Source: Phreatobacter sp.
Lineage (GTDB): Bacteria > Pseudomonadota > Alphaproteobacteria > Rhizobiales > Phreatobacteraceae
DNA: 64,000 nt
Direction: 5' to 3'
NCBI RefSeq assembly: GCF_016793595.1
Contig: NZ_JAEULY010000001.1
Span: forward strand, 1-64,000
This document shows positions 48,629 to 57,473 of this stretch, piece after piece. The notes under the pieces were generated by a model that saw only the letters and a program-made list of their open reading frames with translations, was not told where the DNA came from and made no database searches. Position 1 is the first letter of the stretch, and each line of letters opens with the position of its first letter. Both the position numbers and the translations under genes were made by a program.

Positions 48629-49402
48629 TCAGCCGCCGCGCGTCACCGTGACGACGGCGGCCGGCGCCTTGTGCGTCTCGGCCATGGCGACGACCTCGGT
48701 TTCCGCCGCCGCGAGCAATGCCGCATCCTTCGAGCGCAGGACGAGGCGGGTCCAGAAGCGGCCGTCCTGCATCATCGGATAGGAGCCCATGATGACGCCG
48801 GGATGGGCCTTGGCGAGGGCCGCATAGGGTGTGCCGATATCGCCTTCCTTCATGCCGGGGGCCTCGATGGAGACCTGCAGCATCTTCGTGCCGGTCTTCA
48901 GGCGCGGGGCGACCACGTCCAGCATGGCCTGCATGACGACGGGTACGCCGGCCATGGTGATGACGTTGCCGATCATGAAACCGGGTGCCTTCGACACCGG
49001 GTTCTCGATCAGGTCGGCGCCGGCCGGGATGCGTGCCATGCGCAGGCGCGCTTCGTTCAGGTCCTTTTCCGGGATGCGCTCCAGCAGCATGGCGCGGGCG
49101 CGCGGATCGACGTCGATGGAGACGCCGAAGGCCTTGGCGATGCAGTCGGCGGTGATGTCGTCATGGGTCGGGCCGATGCCGCCTGTCGTGAAGACGTAGG
49201 TGTAGCGGGTGCGCAGCGCGTTCAGCGCCGTGACAATTTCGTCCTCCTCGTCGGGGACAACGCGCACTTCCTTCACGTCGATGCCGATCGTCGTGCAGTA
49301 CTCGGCGATGTAGCCGATGTTCCGGTCCTTGGTGCGCCCCGAGAGGATCTCGTCGCCGATGACGAGGATGGCGGCGGTGACGGTGTCGGGGGTCGATGTC
49401 AT
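48629..49402 (-). CDS. Competence/damage-inducible protein CinA-type MoCF protein
   Basis: A 257-residue protein of the CinA N-terminal (MoCF) type, with AAILVIGDEILSGRTKDRNIGYIAEY at the start and VFTTGGIGPTHDDITADCIAKAF as the molybdopterin-like-binding core. Typical CinA has a second, C-terminal nicotinamide-nucleotide amidase domain; this one stops before it, so amidase activity is not expected. The N-terminal domain of CinA hydrolyses ADP-ribose or similar nucleotides in some members. gpt lies 86 bases downstream on the same strand. Confidence 0.82.
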   Translation of the reverse strand: MTSTPDTVTAAILVIGDEILSGRTKDRNIGYIAEYCTTIGIDVKEVRVVPDEEDEIVTALNALRTRYTYVFTTGGIGPTHDDITADCIAKAFGVSIDVDPRARAMLLERIPEKDLNEARLRMARIPAGADLIENPVSKAPGFMIGNVITMAGVPVVMQAMLDVVAPRLKTGTKMLQVSIEAPGMKEGDIGTPYAALAKAHPGVIMGSYPMMQDGRFWTRLVLRSKDAALLAAAETEVVAMAETHKAPAAVVTVTRGG

Positions 49403-49476
49403 GGAGCGCTCCGGTCTCGTGACGAGTTAGGGCCAGCGACGGCCGGGCGGCAAGTGGCCGCAGGACGGAGGCAGGG

Positions 49477-49520
49477 TTGACGGAAGGGCTGGGTTTTAGT
49501 ACTTAACCAGTTAGTTAAGT
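49477..49520 (+). promoter_or_regulatory. Promoter with palindromic operator upstream of the VOC gene
   Basis: TTGACG at 49477-49482 and TACTTA at 49500-49505 are 17 bases apart and match a housekeeping promoter. A perfect inverted repeat, ACTTAAC at 49501-49507 and GTTAAGT at 49514-49520, overlaps the -10. It has the look of an ArsR-family or similar repressor site. No regulator gene of that type is adjacent. Confidence 0.6.
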
Positions 49521-49536
49521 AATAGGGAGAAGGCGC

Positions 49537-50022
49537 ATGGCCAGCATCGTGTCCAACCGCATCACGCCCTGCCTCTGGTTCGACGGGAATGGCGAGGACG
49601 CCGCGAGGTTCTATACGGCGGTGTTTCCGAATTCCGGGATTACCAGCATCATGCGCTGGGGCGAGGGCGGCCATGCCCCGGCCGGCACGGCACTGACCGT
49701 CGAATTCAAGCTCGATGGCATGGAGTTTCTCGCCCTCAATGGCGGCCCGCAGTTCAAATTCACGGAAGCCGTGTCGTTTCAGGTTTTCTGCGAGGACCAA
49801 CGGGAAGTCGACCATTACTGGGACAGGCTGTCCGAGGGCGGAGAGACCAATGTGTGCAGCTGGCTCAAGGACAAGTTCGGCCTGTCCTGGCAGATCGTGC
49901 CGGCCATGATGCCGGAGATTTTCCGGAGCGGCGACCAGAAGAAGATCGACCGCGTCATGCAGGCGATGATGCAGATGACCAAGCTGGATATCGCCACGCT
50001 GGAAAAGGCGGCGAAGGGGTAG
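49537..50022 (+). CDS. VOC family protein (PhnB/3-demethylubiquinone methyltransferase-like)
   Basis: A 161-residue protein of the PhnB-like VOC/glyoxalase fold. CLWFDGNGEDAARFYTAVFPNSGI, GGPQFKFTEAVSFQVFCEDQREVDHYW and WLKDKFGLSWQIVP are the family signatures. Such proteins are often under ArsR-type regulators and of unknown substrate. The gene has its own promoter and palindromic operator and lies convergent with the transglutaminase gene of the Anbu cluster. Confidence 0.9.
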   Translation: MASIVSNRITPCLWFDGNGEDAARFYTAVFPNSGITSIMRWGEGGHAPAGTALTVEFKLDGMEFLALNGGPQFKFTEAVSFQVFCEDQREVDHYWDRLSEGGETNVCSWLKDKFGLSWQIVPAMMPEIFRSGDQKKIDRVMQAMMQMTKLDIATLEKAAKG

Positions 50023-50039
50023 GGCAGCGCCGCGGCAGC

Positions 50040-50870
50040 CTACTGCACTTGCACCTGTCGGGCGGCCTGGTCGACCCTGACCTTCACGGTCAGGAACTCG
50101 CCGTCGCCGCCGTGGCGGGAGCCGCGCACGGGGGCGGCGTTGAGGTAGTCGAGGCCGCAGGCGATGCGGATGTGCTGCTCCGAGGGGCAGATCGCATTGG
50201 CGGGGTCGAACCCGACCCAGCCGAGGTCTTCGACATAGGCCTCGGCCCAGGCGTGGCCGGCTTCCTGATCGATCGTGCCGTCGGCATGCAGGAAATAGCC
50301 GCCGACATAGCGAGCGGGGATGCCGAGATGGCGCGCCGCGGCGATGAAGATGTGCGCGAAATCCTGGCACACGCCGCTCTTCAGTGCGAAAGCCTCGGAC
50401 GCGGTGGTGGAGGCGTGGGTCGGGTCCTTGTCGTAGGCCATGTCGGCGGGCAGGTCGTCGAGCAGGGCGTGAAGGATGGACAGCGTGCCATCGCCGGCCC
50501 TGGCGCGCCGCTCCTCGGCATAGGCGCGGATCGCGGGATCGGCCTTGGTCAGGTCGGTTTCGCGGAGATAGAGACCCGGCGGAAAGCGTTCGATGGCGCC
50601 GCGCACCACGCCGGCCGTGTCGGAGGTTTCCACCAGCCCGTCGACACGGATGGTCATGGCGGGAATGGGCCCGCTCGCGGAGAAGGTGTGGGTGATGTTG
50701 CCGAAGGCGTCCTCGTGCGCGTCGAGCCGGCAATCCTGATCGACGTCGATCCGCCAGTTCGCGACATGCTGGCCGGAGAAGTTGCGCGGGGTGAGGCGCA
50801 GCGTCTGGATCACCGCATTGGCGGGCACGGCATAGGTGTAGAGCGTTTCGTGGGCGATGCGGATGCGCAT
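50040..50870 (-). CDS. Transglutaminase-like protein of the Anbu-associated cluster
   Basis: A 276-residue transglutaminase-like thiol enzyme. The first 90 residues are the bacterial transglutaminase-like N-terminal region (RLTPRNFSGQHVANWRIDVD). The catalytic triad is C168 (SGVCQDFAH), H206 (AGHAWAEAY) and D222 (GFDPAN). In this context it is predicted to be a peptidase or peptide transferase. It is the third gene of a minus-strand operon: seven bases after the alpha-E gene. It has no signal peptide, so it acts in the cytoplasm like its neighbours. Confidence 0.93.
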   Translation of the reverse strand: MRIRIAHETLYTYAVPANAVIQTLRLTPRNFSGQHVANWRIDVDQDCRLDAHEDAFGNITHTFSASGPIPAMTIRVDGLVETSDTAGVVRGAIERFPPGLYLRETDLTKADPAIRAYAEERRARAGDGTLSILHALLDDLPADMAYDKDPTHASTTASEAFALKSGVCQDFAHIFIAAARHLGIPARYVGGYFLHADGTIDQEAGHAWAEAYVEDLGWVGFDPANAICPSEQHIRIACGLDYLNAAPVRGSRHGGDGEFLTVKVRVDQAARQVQVQ

Positions 50871-50877
50871 GGGCCGC

Positions 50878-51822
50878 TCAGGTCAGATATTGCTGGGTGA
50901 TGGCCGCGCCCAGCCGGTTGTTCTCGCCGATGAAGTCCGAGACGAACTCGTGCAGGCCGGACTGGAAGATATCGTCGATGCGGGCGTTCTCCAGCCGCGT
51001 GCGGATGGCGCGGGCGCTGCGCTGGGCCGGGCCCTGCCGGCCATAGGCGAGCGACAGGCTGTCCAGATTGCGCACGATGCTCTCGTAGCAGGCGGCGAGC
51101 GAGCGCGGCATCTGGTCGTTAAGGATCAGCAGGTCGGCGACCAGCCAGGGCTTGAGGCTTTCCTTGTAGACCCAGTGATAGGCGGTGAGCGCCGAGACGG
51201 CGCGCAGGATGGCCGACCACTGGAAGTAGTCGAGGGAGCCGCCGACATGCTCGGCGTCCGGCAGCAGCACGTGATATTTCACGTCGAGGATGCGGGCGGT
51301 GTTGTCGGCGCGCTCGATCATCACGCCGAGGCGCGAGAACCAGTAGCCGTCCGAGCGCAGCATGGTGCGGTAGGCCGAGCCGTCGAAGCGCAGGCCCGTC
51401 TCCTTCACGAAGGACAGGAAGCTTGTCAGGTGCTCGTCCTGATTGAGGCCGCTGGCGCGGTATTTCGACAGTTCTAGCCAGGCCGAATTGATCGCGTCCC
51501 ACATCTCGCCGGTCAGCGCCGTTCGCACCGAGCGGGCATTGGTGCGCGCGATCTCGAAACAGGAGCGGATGGAGGAGGGGTTGTCCGGCGAGAAGGCGAG
51601 GAAGTCGATGACGGTCTCGCGCGTCGCCTTCTCGTGCGCCTGGAAGAACAGATGGGCGCAGCCGGCGGTGGCGACGGCCGATTCCCATTCGTTGGAGGTG
51701 CCGGCATAGGCCGAAGGCAGGTTGGCGAGGCGGGTCGATGCCTCGATGATGCGGGCGAGATACTCGGCGCGCTCGACGTAGCGGGCGAGCCAGAACAGGT
51801 TGTCGGCGGTGCGGGAGAGCAT
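50878..51822 (-). CDS. Alpha-E domain-containing protein
   Basis: A 314-residue all-helical alpha-E protein. MLSRTADNLFWLARYVERAEYLARIIE is the diagnostic start, and WFSRLGVMIERADNTARILDVKYHVLLP repeats the same motif at residues about 155-182, so the protein is an internal duplication. Alpha-E proteins are found with circularly permuted ATP-grasp enzymes and transglutaminases, as here, and are thought to bind their product or partner. No catalytic residues are known. It lies 14 bases after the ATP-grasp gene. Confidence 0.94.
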   Translation of the reverse strand: MLSRTADNLFWLARYVERAEYLARIIEASTRLANLPSAYAGTSNEWESAVATAGCAHLFFQAHEKATRETVIDFLAFSPDNPSSIRSCFEIARTNARSVRTALTGEMWDAINSAWLELSKYRASGLNQDEHLTSFLSFVKETGLRFDGSAYRTMLRSDGYWFSRLGVMIERADNTARILDVKYHVLLPDAEHVGGSLDYFQWSAILRAVSALTAYHWVYKESLKPWLVADLLILNDQMPRSLAACYESIVRNLDSLSLAYGRQGPAQRSARAIRTRLENARIDDIFQSGLHEFVSDFIGENNRLGAAITQQYLT

Positions 51823-51836
51823 GGTTCAGCCGATCC

Positions 51837-53264
51837 TCACGAGTCCAGCACCCAGGTATCCTTGGTGCCGCCGCCCTGGCTGGAATTGACCACCAGCGAG
51901 CCCTCCTTCAGCGCGACGCGGGTGAGGCCGCCCGGCACGATGCGCACCTTGTCGCGACCGGTCAGCACATAGGGGCGAAGGTCCACGTGGCGAGGCGCGA
52001 CCCCCTCGTCGACGAGCGTGGGACAGGTGGAGAGCGCCAGCGTCGGCTGGGCGATGAAGCCGGCCGGGTCCTTGATCAGCTTGTCGCGGAAGGTCTCGAT
52101 CTCGGCCCTGGTCGCCTTCGGGCCGATCAGCATGCCGTAGCCGCCGGAGCCATGGACCTCCTTGACGACGAGGTCGGCGAGGTTGTCGAGCACGTATTTG
52201 AGTTCGTTCGGCTCGCGGCAGCGATGGGTCGGCACGTTCTTCAGGATCGGCTCCTCGCCGAGGTAGAATTTCACGATCTCCGGCATGTAGCTGTAGACGG
52301 CCTTGTCGTCGGAGACGCCGGTGCCGACCGCGTTCGCCAGCGTCACGTTGCCCGCATGGTAGGCGGACATGATGCCGGGCACGCCGAGCGCCGAATCCGG
52401 CCGGAAGGCGAGGGGGTCGAGGAAGTCGTCGTCGAGGCGGCGGTAGATCACATCGACGCGCTTCGGACCCTCTGTCGTCCGCATGTAGACGATGTCGGCC
52501 TTGACGAAGAGGTCGCGGCCCTCGACCAGCTCGACGCCGAGCTTGTCGGCGAGGAAGGTGTGTTCGTAATAGGCCGAGTTGAACAGGCCGGGCGTCAGCA
52601 GCACGCAGGTCGGATCGGACGGGGCCGAGCGCGGCGCGACCGACTTCATGGTCGCCAAGAGGTCGTCGGTATAGTTCTCGACCGGCGCGACGCGGTGCTG
52701 GGAGAACAGTTCGGGAAAGAGGCGGATCATCACCTCCCGGTTCTCCAGCATGTAGGAGACGCCGGAGGGCGTGCGGGCATTGTCCTCGAGCACGTAGAAC
52801 GTGTCGGCATCGACCCGGACGATGTCGATGCCGGCGATCATCACGTAGATGCCGTGCGGCACCGGCTGCTGGTTCATCTCCGGCCGGAAAGCCGGATTGC
52901 GATAAACAAGATCCTCGGGGACGAGGCCGGCGCGCAGGATCTCCCGCTTGGAATAGACGTCGTTGAGGAAGGCGTTGATCGCCTTCACGCGCTGGGTGAG
53001 CCCCTTCGACAGGCGGACCCACTCGTCGTTGGTCAGGATCCGCGGGATCACGTCGAAGGGGATCAGCCGCTCGGTGGAGGCGGCGTCGCCATAGACCGCG
53101 AAGGTGATGCCGATGCGTCTGAAAAGCGCCTCCGCCTCGCGCGAGCGGGTGGCGAGAAGATCGGCGGGTATTGTTTTCAGCCAGCGGGCGAGGGTTTCGT
53201 AGGCGGGGCGGACCGCACCGTCCGCGAGGGTCATTTCGTCGAAGATCGGTGCAGTGCCTGCCAT
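51837..53264 (-). CDS. Circularly permuted type 2 ATP-grasp protein
   Basis: A 475-residue ATP-grasp ligase-like protein of the circularly permuted (CP_ATPgrasp_2, formerly DUF404/407) class. The family is predicted to make amide or peptide bonds. VEHGIYV-like VPHGIYVMIAGIDIVR, YVLEDNARTPSGVSYMLENR, FVKADIVYMRTTEGPKRVDVIYRR and KEVHGSGGYGMLIGP are its hallmarks. It is the first gene of the operon with alpha-E and transglutaminase. I chose the ATG at 53264; the open frame extends to 53339 but is not conserved. It is divergent from trhO across 276 bases. Confidence 0.92.
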   Translation of the reverse strand: MAGTAPIFDEMTLADGAVRPAYETLARWLKTIPADLLATRSREAEALFRRIGITFAVYGDAASTERLIPFDVIPRILTNDEWVRLSKGLTQRVKAINAFLNDVYSKREILRAGLVPEDLVYRNPAFRPEMNQQPVPHGIYVMIAGIDIVRVDADTFYVLEDNARTPSGVSYMLENREVMIRLFPELFSQHRVAPVENYTDDLLATMKSVAPRSAPSDPTCVLLTPGLFNSAYYEHTFLADKLGVELVEGRDLFVKADIVYMRTTEGPKRVDVIYRRLDDDFLDPLAFRPDSALGVPGIMSAYHAGNVTLANAVGTGVSDDKAVYSYMPEIVKFYLGEEPILKNVPTHRCREPNELKYVLDNLADLVVKEVHGSGGYGMLIGPKATRAEIETFRDKLIKDPAGFIAQPTLALSTCPTLVDEGVAPRHVDLRPYVLTGRDKVRIVPGGLTRVALKEGSLVVNSSQGGGTKDTWVLDS

Positions 53265-53540
53265 TGCCGGCCAAGGTCCCCTCTGGAAGACGAAGCGCGG
53301 CCCCTCTCTTGCCGGAGCGATCCTGTGCTTCGCAGACAAGCTAGCGGCAAATCGCGCCGCTAGGGAAGGGGCCTTTCGCAGGTGCGGGATGGTGATTGAT
53401 CGGCATCAGGCGAAATGCCGGCCCATCCGCGGTTCGCGGCCGCCGGAAGGTACTGCTGGCGTGGCGTCTCCCCACGCCGCCTTTTTCGTTGCCGACACGA
53501 CCGAAGGCCGGTAATCCGGCGCGTCGCCCCGGGACCCTTC

Positions 53541-54299
53541 ATGCCGATCAAGGTCGCCGCCCTTTACCGTTTCGTGCCGTTGCCGGACCATGCCGCGCTG
53601 CGGCCGCAATTGTTCGCGCTTTGCGAGAGCCTCGGGATCAAGGGCACGCTGCTGCTCGCGCCGGAAGGCATCAACGGAACCGTCGCCGGCGAGGCCGAAG
53701 CGGTCGGCCGATTGATAACTGCGCTGCGTGAAGGGCCGCTGTTCAGCGGGCGGCTGGCCGATCTCGACGTGAAGCTATCGGCCGCCTCGGCCATGCCGTT
53801 CAAGCGGCTCAAGGTGAAGGCGAAGCGCGAGATCGTAGCCTTCGACGGCGGCAAGACCGATCCGGCGCGCCGCGTCGGCACCTATGTCGCGCCCGGTGAC
53901 TGGAACGCGCTGATCGACGATCCCGACGTGCTGGTCATCGACACACGCAACGCCTTCGAGGTGGCCATCGGCACGTTCGAGGGCGCGGCCGATCCCGCCA
54001 CCACCACATTCGGCGAGTTCCGCGACTACGTCGCAGGGAACCTCGATCCCGCCCGGCACCGACGGATCGCCATGTTCTGCACCGGCGGCATCCGTTGCGA
54101 AAAGGCGAGCGCCTATCTGCTCGACAAGGGCTTTCCCGAGGTGTTCCACCTGAAGGGTGGCATCCTCAACTATCTTGAGCGGGTGCCGGCGGCGGAGAGC
54201 CGCTGGCGCGGCGGCTGCTTCGTCTTCGATGAGCGCGTGGCGCTCGGCCACGGACTTGTCGAAGTGGCCGAAACCGCGAAGGGGATCAGGCTGCCATGA
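53541..54299 (+). CDS. trhO: tRNA uridine(34) hydroxylase TrhO (rhodanese-related)
   Basis: A 252-residue protein of the YceA/TrhO family, which uses O2 to make 5-hydroxyuridine at tRNA position 34. [21 protein letters not shown] and [16 protein letters not shown] lead the N-terminal domain; the rhodanese domain follows, with [18 protein letters not shown] and the loop CTGGIRCEK at residues 180-188 holding the catalytic cysteine. I chose the ATG at 53541. slyX overlaps its stop by four bases. It is the first gene on the plus-strand side of the Anbu locus. Confidence 0.92.
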   Translation: MPIKVAALYRFVPLPDHAALRPQLFALCESLGIKGTLLLAPEGINGTVAGEAEAVGRLITALREGPLFSGRLADLDVKLSAASAMPFKRLKVKAKREIVAFDGGKTDPARRVGTYVAPGDWNALIDDPDVLVIDTRNAFEVAIGTFEGAADPATTTFGEFRDYVAGNLDPARHRRIAMFCTGGIRCEKASAYLLDKGFPEVFHLKGGILNYLERVPAAESRWRGGCFVFDERVALGHGLVEVAETAKGIRLP

Positions 54300-54517
54300 C
54301 CGGAATCGCCGACCTCCTGTCCCGTCTGGAGGCGCTGGAAGTGCGCGCCGCCTATCAGGACCAGACCGTCGAAGAGCTGAACGAGACGATCACCGCCCAG
54401 TGGCGCGAGATCGACCGCCTGAAGCGCCTGATCGAGCGGCTCGAGGATCAGGTTCGCGAGGCCGAGGCGCGCTCCAGCGGGCCGCAGGCGCCAGAACCGC
54501 CGCCGCCGCATTATTGA
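54296..54517 (+). CDS. slyX: SlyX family protein
   Basis: A 73-residue coiled-coil protein matching Sly[27 protein letters not shown] and a heptad-like helix follow to about residue 58, then a Pro-rich tail. SlyX is a small protein of unknown function. The start overlaps the trhO stop by four bases (ATGA), so they are coupled. anbu follows 104 bases later. Confidence 0.85.
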   Translation: MTGIADLLSRLEALEVRAAYQDQTVEELNETITAQWREIDRLKRLIERLEDQVREAEARSSGPQAPEPPPPHY

Positions 54518-54621
54518 GGACGTCACCCGTTGCGCCTGTGGATGAACGGTCGTGCAACGGTCGCCGCGTTGCCCCTGCCGGTGCCGGCCGTTACACCCGT
54601 CCGGTCCCTGGAGAATCGTTG

Positions 54622-55377
54622 ATGACCTATTGCTGCGGCATTCTGGTGCGCGACGGGCTGGTGATGATCGCCGACACCCGCACCAATGCCGGCCTCGACA
54701 ACATCTCGACCTTCCGCAAGCTGCATGTGTTCCAGAAGCCCGGCGAGCGCGTCATGGTGCTCGCCTCGGCCGGCAATCTCTCCATCACCCAGTCGGTGAT
54801 CGGCTTCCTGCACGAGGGCCTGCCGAACCCGGATACCGGCGAGATCGAGACGATTATGAACGCGCCGACCATGTTCCAGGCGGCGCAGCGCGTCGGGCGG
54901 GCGATCCGTGAGGTCAGGCGGATCGACGGGCCGGGGCTCGACGAGGACGGCATCAAGTTCGAGGCATCTTTCCTGTTCGGCGGCCAGATCTCCGGCCGGG
55001 CGCTGCGGCTGTTCATGGTCTATGCGGCCGGCAATTACATCGAGTGCACGGTCGACACGCCCTATCTCCAGATCGGCGAGCACAAATACGGCAAGCCGAT
55101 CCTCGACCGCGCGATCAAGTTCGATACCAACCTGAACGATGCGCTGAAGATCGGCCTCGTTTCGATGGATTCGACCATGCGGTCCAATCTCGGCGTCGGC
55201 ATGCCGATCGACCTCGCGGTGATCCCGCGCGGCGACGCGATCCTGCAGACGCACTACCGGATCGAGCCGGGCGAGCCCTATTTCCACGACCTGCGCGAGC
55301 GCTGGTCGGCGGCGCTCCGGCGCGCCCACATGGATATTCCGCCGCCGCCCTATGCGGGCTCCAACGTCGTGAAATAG
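54622..55377 (+). CDS. Proteasome-type protease Anbu (bacterial proteasome homologue)
   Basis: A 251-residue protein of the Anbu family, an ancestral HslV/20S-beta-like N-terminal nucleophile hydrolase. After removal of Met, T1 is the nucleophile (MTYCCGILV); D17 (IADTRTNAG) and K32 (FRKLHVF) are in the expected catalytic places. It forms a self-compartmentalising ring without a known ATPase partner, and natural substrates are not settled. Its genes typically travel with circularly permuted ATP-grasp, alpha-E and transglutaminase genes, which are encoded just upstream on the other strand. I chose the ATG at 54622 with GGAGAA before it. Confidence 0.94.
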   Translation: MTYCCGILVRDGLVMIADTRTNAGLDNISTFRKLHVFQKPGERVMVLASAGNLSITQSVIGFLHEGLPNPDTGEIETIMNAPTMFQAAQRVGRAIREVRRIDGPGLDEDGIKFEASFLFGGQISGRALRLFMVYAAGNYIECTVDTPYLQIGEHKYGKPILDRAIKFDTNLNDALKIGLVSMDSTMRSNLGVGMPIDLAVIPRGDAILQTHYRIEPGEPYFHDLRERWSAALRRAHMDIPPPPYAGSNVVK

Positions 55378-55595
55378 GGCTGCCAAACCCCAGCCTGCCC
55401 CTCTGAATGGGGATATCCGCCTTCATCCCGGCGACATCCTGGTCCAGTCTTTGCGGTCGCGGATCAACGTCCGGCCATGTCCGCGCAATGCCAGCCCAAG
55501 CGCCTGCAATGCGCCGCAATGCCCGAGACCGGCCGCCGCCGCTACTCATATCCCCAACGGCGCACGACGCAGCCGGTTGAACGAGGAGATATGAC

Positions 55596-56204
55596 ATGGC
55601 CTTCAATCGCATCCGCACCATGCTCGCCGGCCTCGCGATCGCTGCTGCCGCCTTCCAGGCCGCGCCCGCCGCCGCGCAGAACCTCAATGCGATGAACGAC
55701 GCGTTCAATGCCCGGATGAACGGGGCCATGCAGTCCCAGTACCAGAACCAGTATGCCCAGCTGATGCAGAATCCGCGCTTCCAGCAGATGTACCACCAGC
55801 ATCGGGCGCAGGGCGGACAGATGTCGGTGCAGCAGTTCGCCTACAACTACATGGCAACCGGCGGCTTCACCGAGCAGGGCATGCGCAACTATCAGAACTC
55901 GCGCAACCAGATCGAGGATCAGCAGCGTCGCGGCATGCAGGACATGCGCGCCGCCGAGGAAGCCCGCGCCCGCGCACAGATGGACTATGCCAACGGCTAC
56001 CACCGCAACAATGGCGAGTTCGGCCGCACGCTGCAGGGCAACTCGACCTATACCGGCCAGTACGGGCAGAACCACGTTCTGCCGCACACCCAGCCGGGCG
56101 TCGTCCAGCGCGACGCTCAGGGACGGGCCTTCGTGATGGACAATAGCGGCCAGTACTACCAGTACACGCCCTACGGCTGGCAGCCGATGCGCTCCGGCTA
56201 CTGA
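55596..56204 (+). CDS. Secreted Gln/Asn/Met-rich protein of unknown function
   Basis: A 202-residue exported protein. The signal peptide ends near PAAAQN. The mature part is rich in Gln, Asn, Tyr and Met (MNGAMQSQYQNQYAQLMQNP, RNYQNSRNQIEDQQRRGMQD) and closes with a YYQYTPYGWQPM-type segment. I do not know a family. Composition suggests a flexible or amyloid-prone secreted protein. An AGGAG before the ATG supports translation. It follows anbu after 218 bases with nothing else I can see in them. Confidence 0.65.
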   Translation: MAFNRIRTMLAGLAIAAAAFQAAPAAAQNLNAMNDAFNARMNGAMQSQYQNQYAQLMQNPRFQQMYHQHRAQGGQMSVQQFAYNYMATGGFTEQGMRNYQNSRNQIEDQQRRGMQDMRAAEEARARAQMDYANGYHRNNGEFGRTLQGNSTYTGQYGQNHVLPHTQPGVVQRDAQGRAFVMDNSGQYYQYTPYGWQPMRSGY

Positions 56205-56235
56205 GATCGCGACAGTCGGGAGGCAGGGCGGGCGC

Positions 56236-57363
56236 TCAGGGCGTCCGCCCTTCCTGCGTCCGGTAAAGGGCGAACCAGTGCAATGGCAGGATGCCGCGGC
56301 ATGCCGGCATCAGCGTCAGCCGGGTCGGCTGGAAGGCCCGCCCGTCCCAGACCCAGCTGCCCAGTTCGCCGCAATCGCCGATGCCGCGACCCTTGGAATA
56401 ATGGTCGATGCCGCCAGTCTCGGCGACATAATCGGCATTGACCAGCACGTTGTCGGCCTCCGCTGCGTCCCGTTCCTGGCTCGGCGCCGGGACCGCCGGG
56501 CGCGGGAAGGAAGCAGGCCTGACATTCGGCTGCGGGCCCTCGTCCACGAGATAGTAGGCGCGGCTGAAATTGTAGGCGCCGCGCCAGCAGCGCACGCCGA
56601 CCAGCAACTGGCCGGGACCCAGCCGGTCGATGCTTGGCGCGTCGCGCTCCTCGTCCTCCTGATTGCAGGCGTCGCCGGGCAGGCCGCGGAAGGCCGCCAT
56701 CACCGCATTCATCGCGGTGGGCGTCAGTTCCGACGGCGCCGGGCCGCCCGTCGATGGCCGTCCCTGGGGCTCGGCGGGGACGACCGGCACGGGCACGGCG
56801 GCAGCCGGGGCGTTGCCCCGGCGGGCGAGGGCGGTGACCGTGCCGATGCGCATCTGACGATCGTCGATCCACAGGAGCGCTGCCGAGGCGCCGTCGAGCG
56901 AGATGCGAAGCGCATCGCGCTGGACATTCGGCAGGGGCGGCTCGAAGACAAGGCGCAACTCCCTGGACCGGCGCGCCTCCGCGAGGATGGCGGCGGCCGC
57001 GCGGGAATCGGTGATCCGGAAGATGTTCTCGTCGGCCGTCAGCCCGCCGCCGGGGGACAAGGTGGCAATGGCGCCAGCCTCGGAGCGGATGGTGACGCGG
57101 CGAACGCGTTCGATCAGATTCTCGTCGGTGAAATGAAGGTAGAGCTGGGGTGCCGCGTCGGGGGCTCCGGTGCGGAGCAGGCCGAGCGTGATGCGCGGTA
57201 CGTCCGGATCGGCGGGCAGCGCGTAGGCCCGGCAGGTGCGGGTATTGTCGCAGGCGGCCATCCAGTCGCGGAACTCCCGGTAGGTGCCCAGTTCCTGCGC
57301 GCCGGCAGGGGCCGCCGCAAACAGAAGGGCGGCGAGCGGGGTAAGTCGTCTGGCGAGCGGCAT
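56236..57363 (-). CDS. Secreted DUF1176 domain protein
   Basis: A 375-residue exported protein. The signal peptide covers about residues 1-22 (ending AGAQE). The pattern LGTYREFRDWMAACDNTRTCRAYALP is the DUF1176 start, and the CNQEDEERD, VRCWRGAYNFSRAYYLVDE and GDCGELGSWVWDGRAF blocks are the rest, with paired cysteines. Function is unknown; the family is common in Gram-negative envelopes. It lies after the GH3 gene on the same strand with 110 bases between. Confidence 0.85.
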   Translation of the reverse strand: MPLARRLTPLAALLFAAAPAGAQELGTYREFRDWMAACDNTRTCRAYALPADPDVPRITLGLLRTGAPDAAPQLYLHFTDENLIERVRRVTIRSEAGAIATLSPGGGLTADENIFRITDSRAAAAILAEARRSRELRLVFEPPLPNVQRDALRISLDGASAALLWIDDRQMRIGTVTALARRGNAPAAAVPVPVVPAEPQGRPSTGGPAPSELTPTAMNAVMAAFRGLPGDACNQEDEERDAPSIDRLGPGQLLVGVRCWRGAYNFSRAYYLVDEGPQPNVRPASFPRPAVPAPSQERDAAEADNVLVNADYVAETGGIDHYSKGRGIGDCGELGSWVWDGRAFQPTRLTLMPACRGILPLHWFALYRTQEGRTP

Positions 57364-57473
57364 GGCGATGCTCCGGCGAGCCGCGGGTGCGGCACGGGGC
57401 GCGAGACTTACCGCGATGCGCGTTTCCCGCGCGTGACGCCGGCCCGCGCGCCGGATTGCGCGGGCGCGACGGG

